Assembly: GCA_963082975.1 (NCBI GenBank)
Contig: OY720346.1
Location: 70,485,267-70,549,266 of the forward strand
Reading direction: 5' to 3'
DNA from: Labia minor
Taxonomy: Eukaryota; Arthropoda; Insecta; Dermaptera; Spongiphoridae
DNA: 64,000 bases
The notes beneath the pieces are model-generated. The model was given only the letters and a program-made list of their open reading frames with translations, ran no database searches and had not been told where the DNA came from. The position numbers were made by a program, and so were the translations under genes. Shown here in pieces: positions 63,861-64,000 of this stretch. Positions within the stretch are counted from its first letter, which is position 1; each line of letters begins with the position of its first letter.

Positions 63861-64000
63861 TATCAAATTCCACTAAAAATATTTAGAATAAAGAGATGAA
63901 AATTTCTCAAGTATATTGATTCATAATAAATAAACTAGTATATACATTTTTATACGTTTGATGATGTATATATTTTCACATTTCTTCAGTATGATTGGAG
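63861..64000. other. AT-rich window end
   Basis: AT-rich, no feature seen. Confidence 0.3.

Overview
This is a eukaryotic, metazoan window with no intact host gene that I can identify. It is very AT-rich, full of microsatellites (TA, CA, GATA) and dominated by remnants of DNA transposons and non-LTR retrotransposons. Several mariner lineages, hAT-type and TTAA-flanked miniature elements, a CACAGG-ended element with a zinc-finger-like protein and an RTE/Jockey-like retrotransposon tail (IYGPKKDQVTGEWRRLHN) together point to an arthropod. A crustacean such as a copepod would fit, but nothing here fixes the species. The DNA reads as a gene desert or a very long intron.

Layout. 0-5.8 kb: a family A repeat end, an internally deleted mariner (1244-2111), a rearranged fold-back mariner (2585-3009), a hAT-type MITE with perfect 8-bp target duplication (3876-4106), a short tandem repeat and an inverted-repeat cluster around a TTAA-type MITE. 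6.9-8.7 kb: two copies of one repeat family (E) in inverted orientation. 9.9-15 kb: a 436-bp mariner derivative, then a 1,882-bp direct tandem duplication (11121-13002 / 13003-14884) that cuts through a second mariner derivative and a family B repeat. 15.8-16.5 kb: a retrotransposon 3' end split by a 235-bp MITE. 16.8-20.5 kb: families A, D and E and a shared 170-bp repeat. 20.8-21.4 kb: another mariner, minus strand. 24.2 kb: a hAT-type MITE. 28.5-31.3 kb: a full family A element, then a family B copy split by a 1.53-kb CACAGG-ended transposon. 32.7-35.3 kb: family A (minus), a small element with CAGTAGTTGA termini and a hAT-type MITE. 36.7-38.3 kb: a decayed C2H2 zinc-finger pseudogene, a 120-bp near-perfect palindrome and family B. 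40-47.6 kb: hAT-type MITEs, an irritans-type mariner pseudogene (43049-43820), a tRNA-derived SINE, retrotransposon tails and a second SINE. 49.5-51.4 kb: a Tc1-like fragment split by a 108-bp retrotransposon insertion, a family B copy split by a TTAA MITE and a fold-back MITE. 54.8 kb: a possible solo LTR. 61-62.8 kb: a family B copy split by a 1,335-bp TA-flanked transposon with iterated CCAGTAGTTGAAC motifs, which I do not recognise.

No rRNA, functional tRNA, CRISPR array or multi-exon host gene was found. Between the repeats lie GC-richer, non-repeated islands (near 0.5, 9.5, 22.5, 26.4, 32.1, 33.5, 38.8, 48.0, 51.8, 56.1, 58.3 and 63.6 kb) carrying homeodomain-, POU- or GATA-like short motifs. 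These are the best candidates for host regulatory DNA. The most informative feature is nesting: three family B copies each carry a different transposon, and other family B copies in the same window act as empty sites that define the target duplications (TAA, TTAA and TA).
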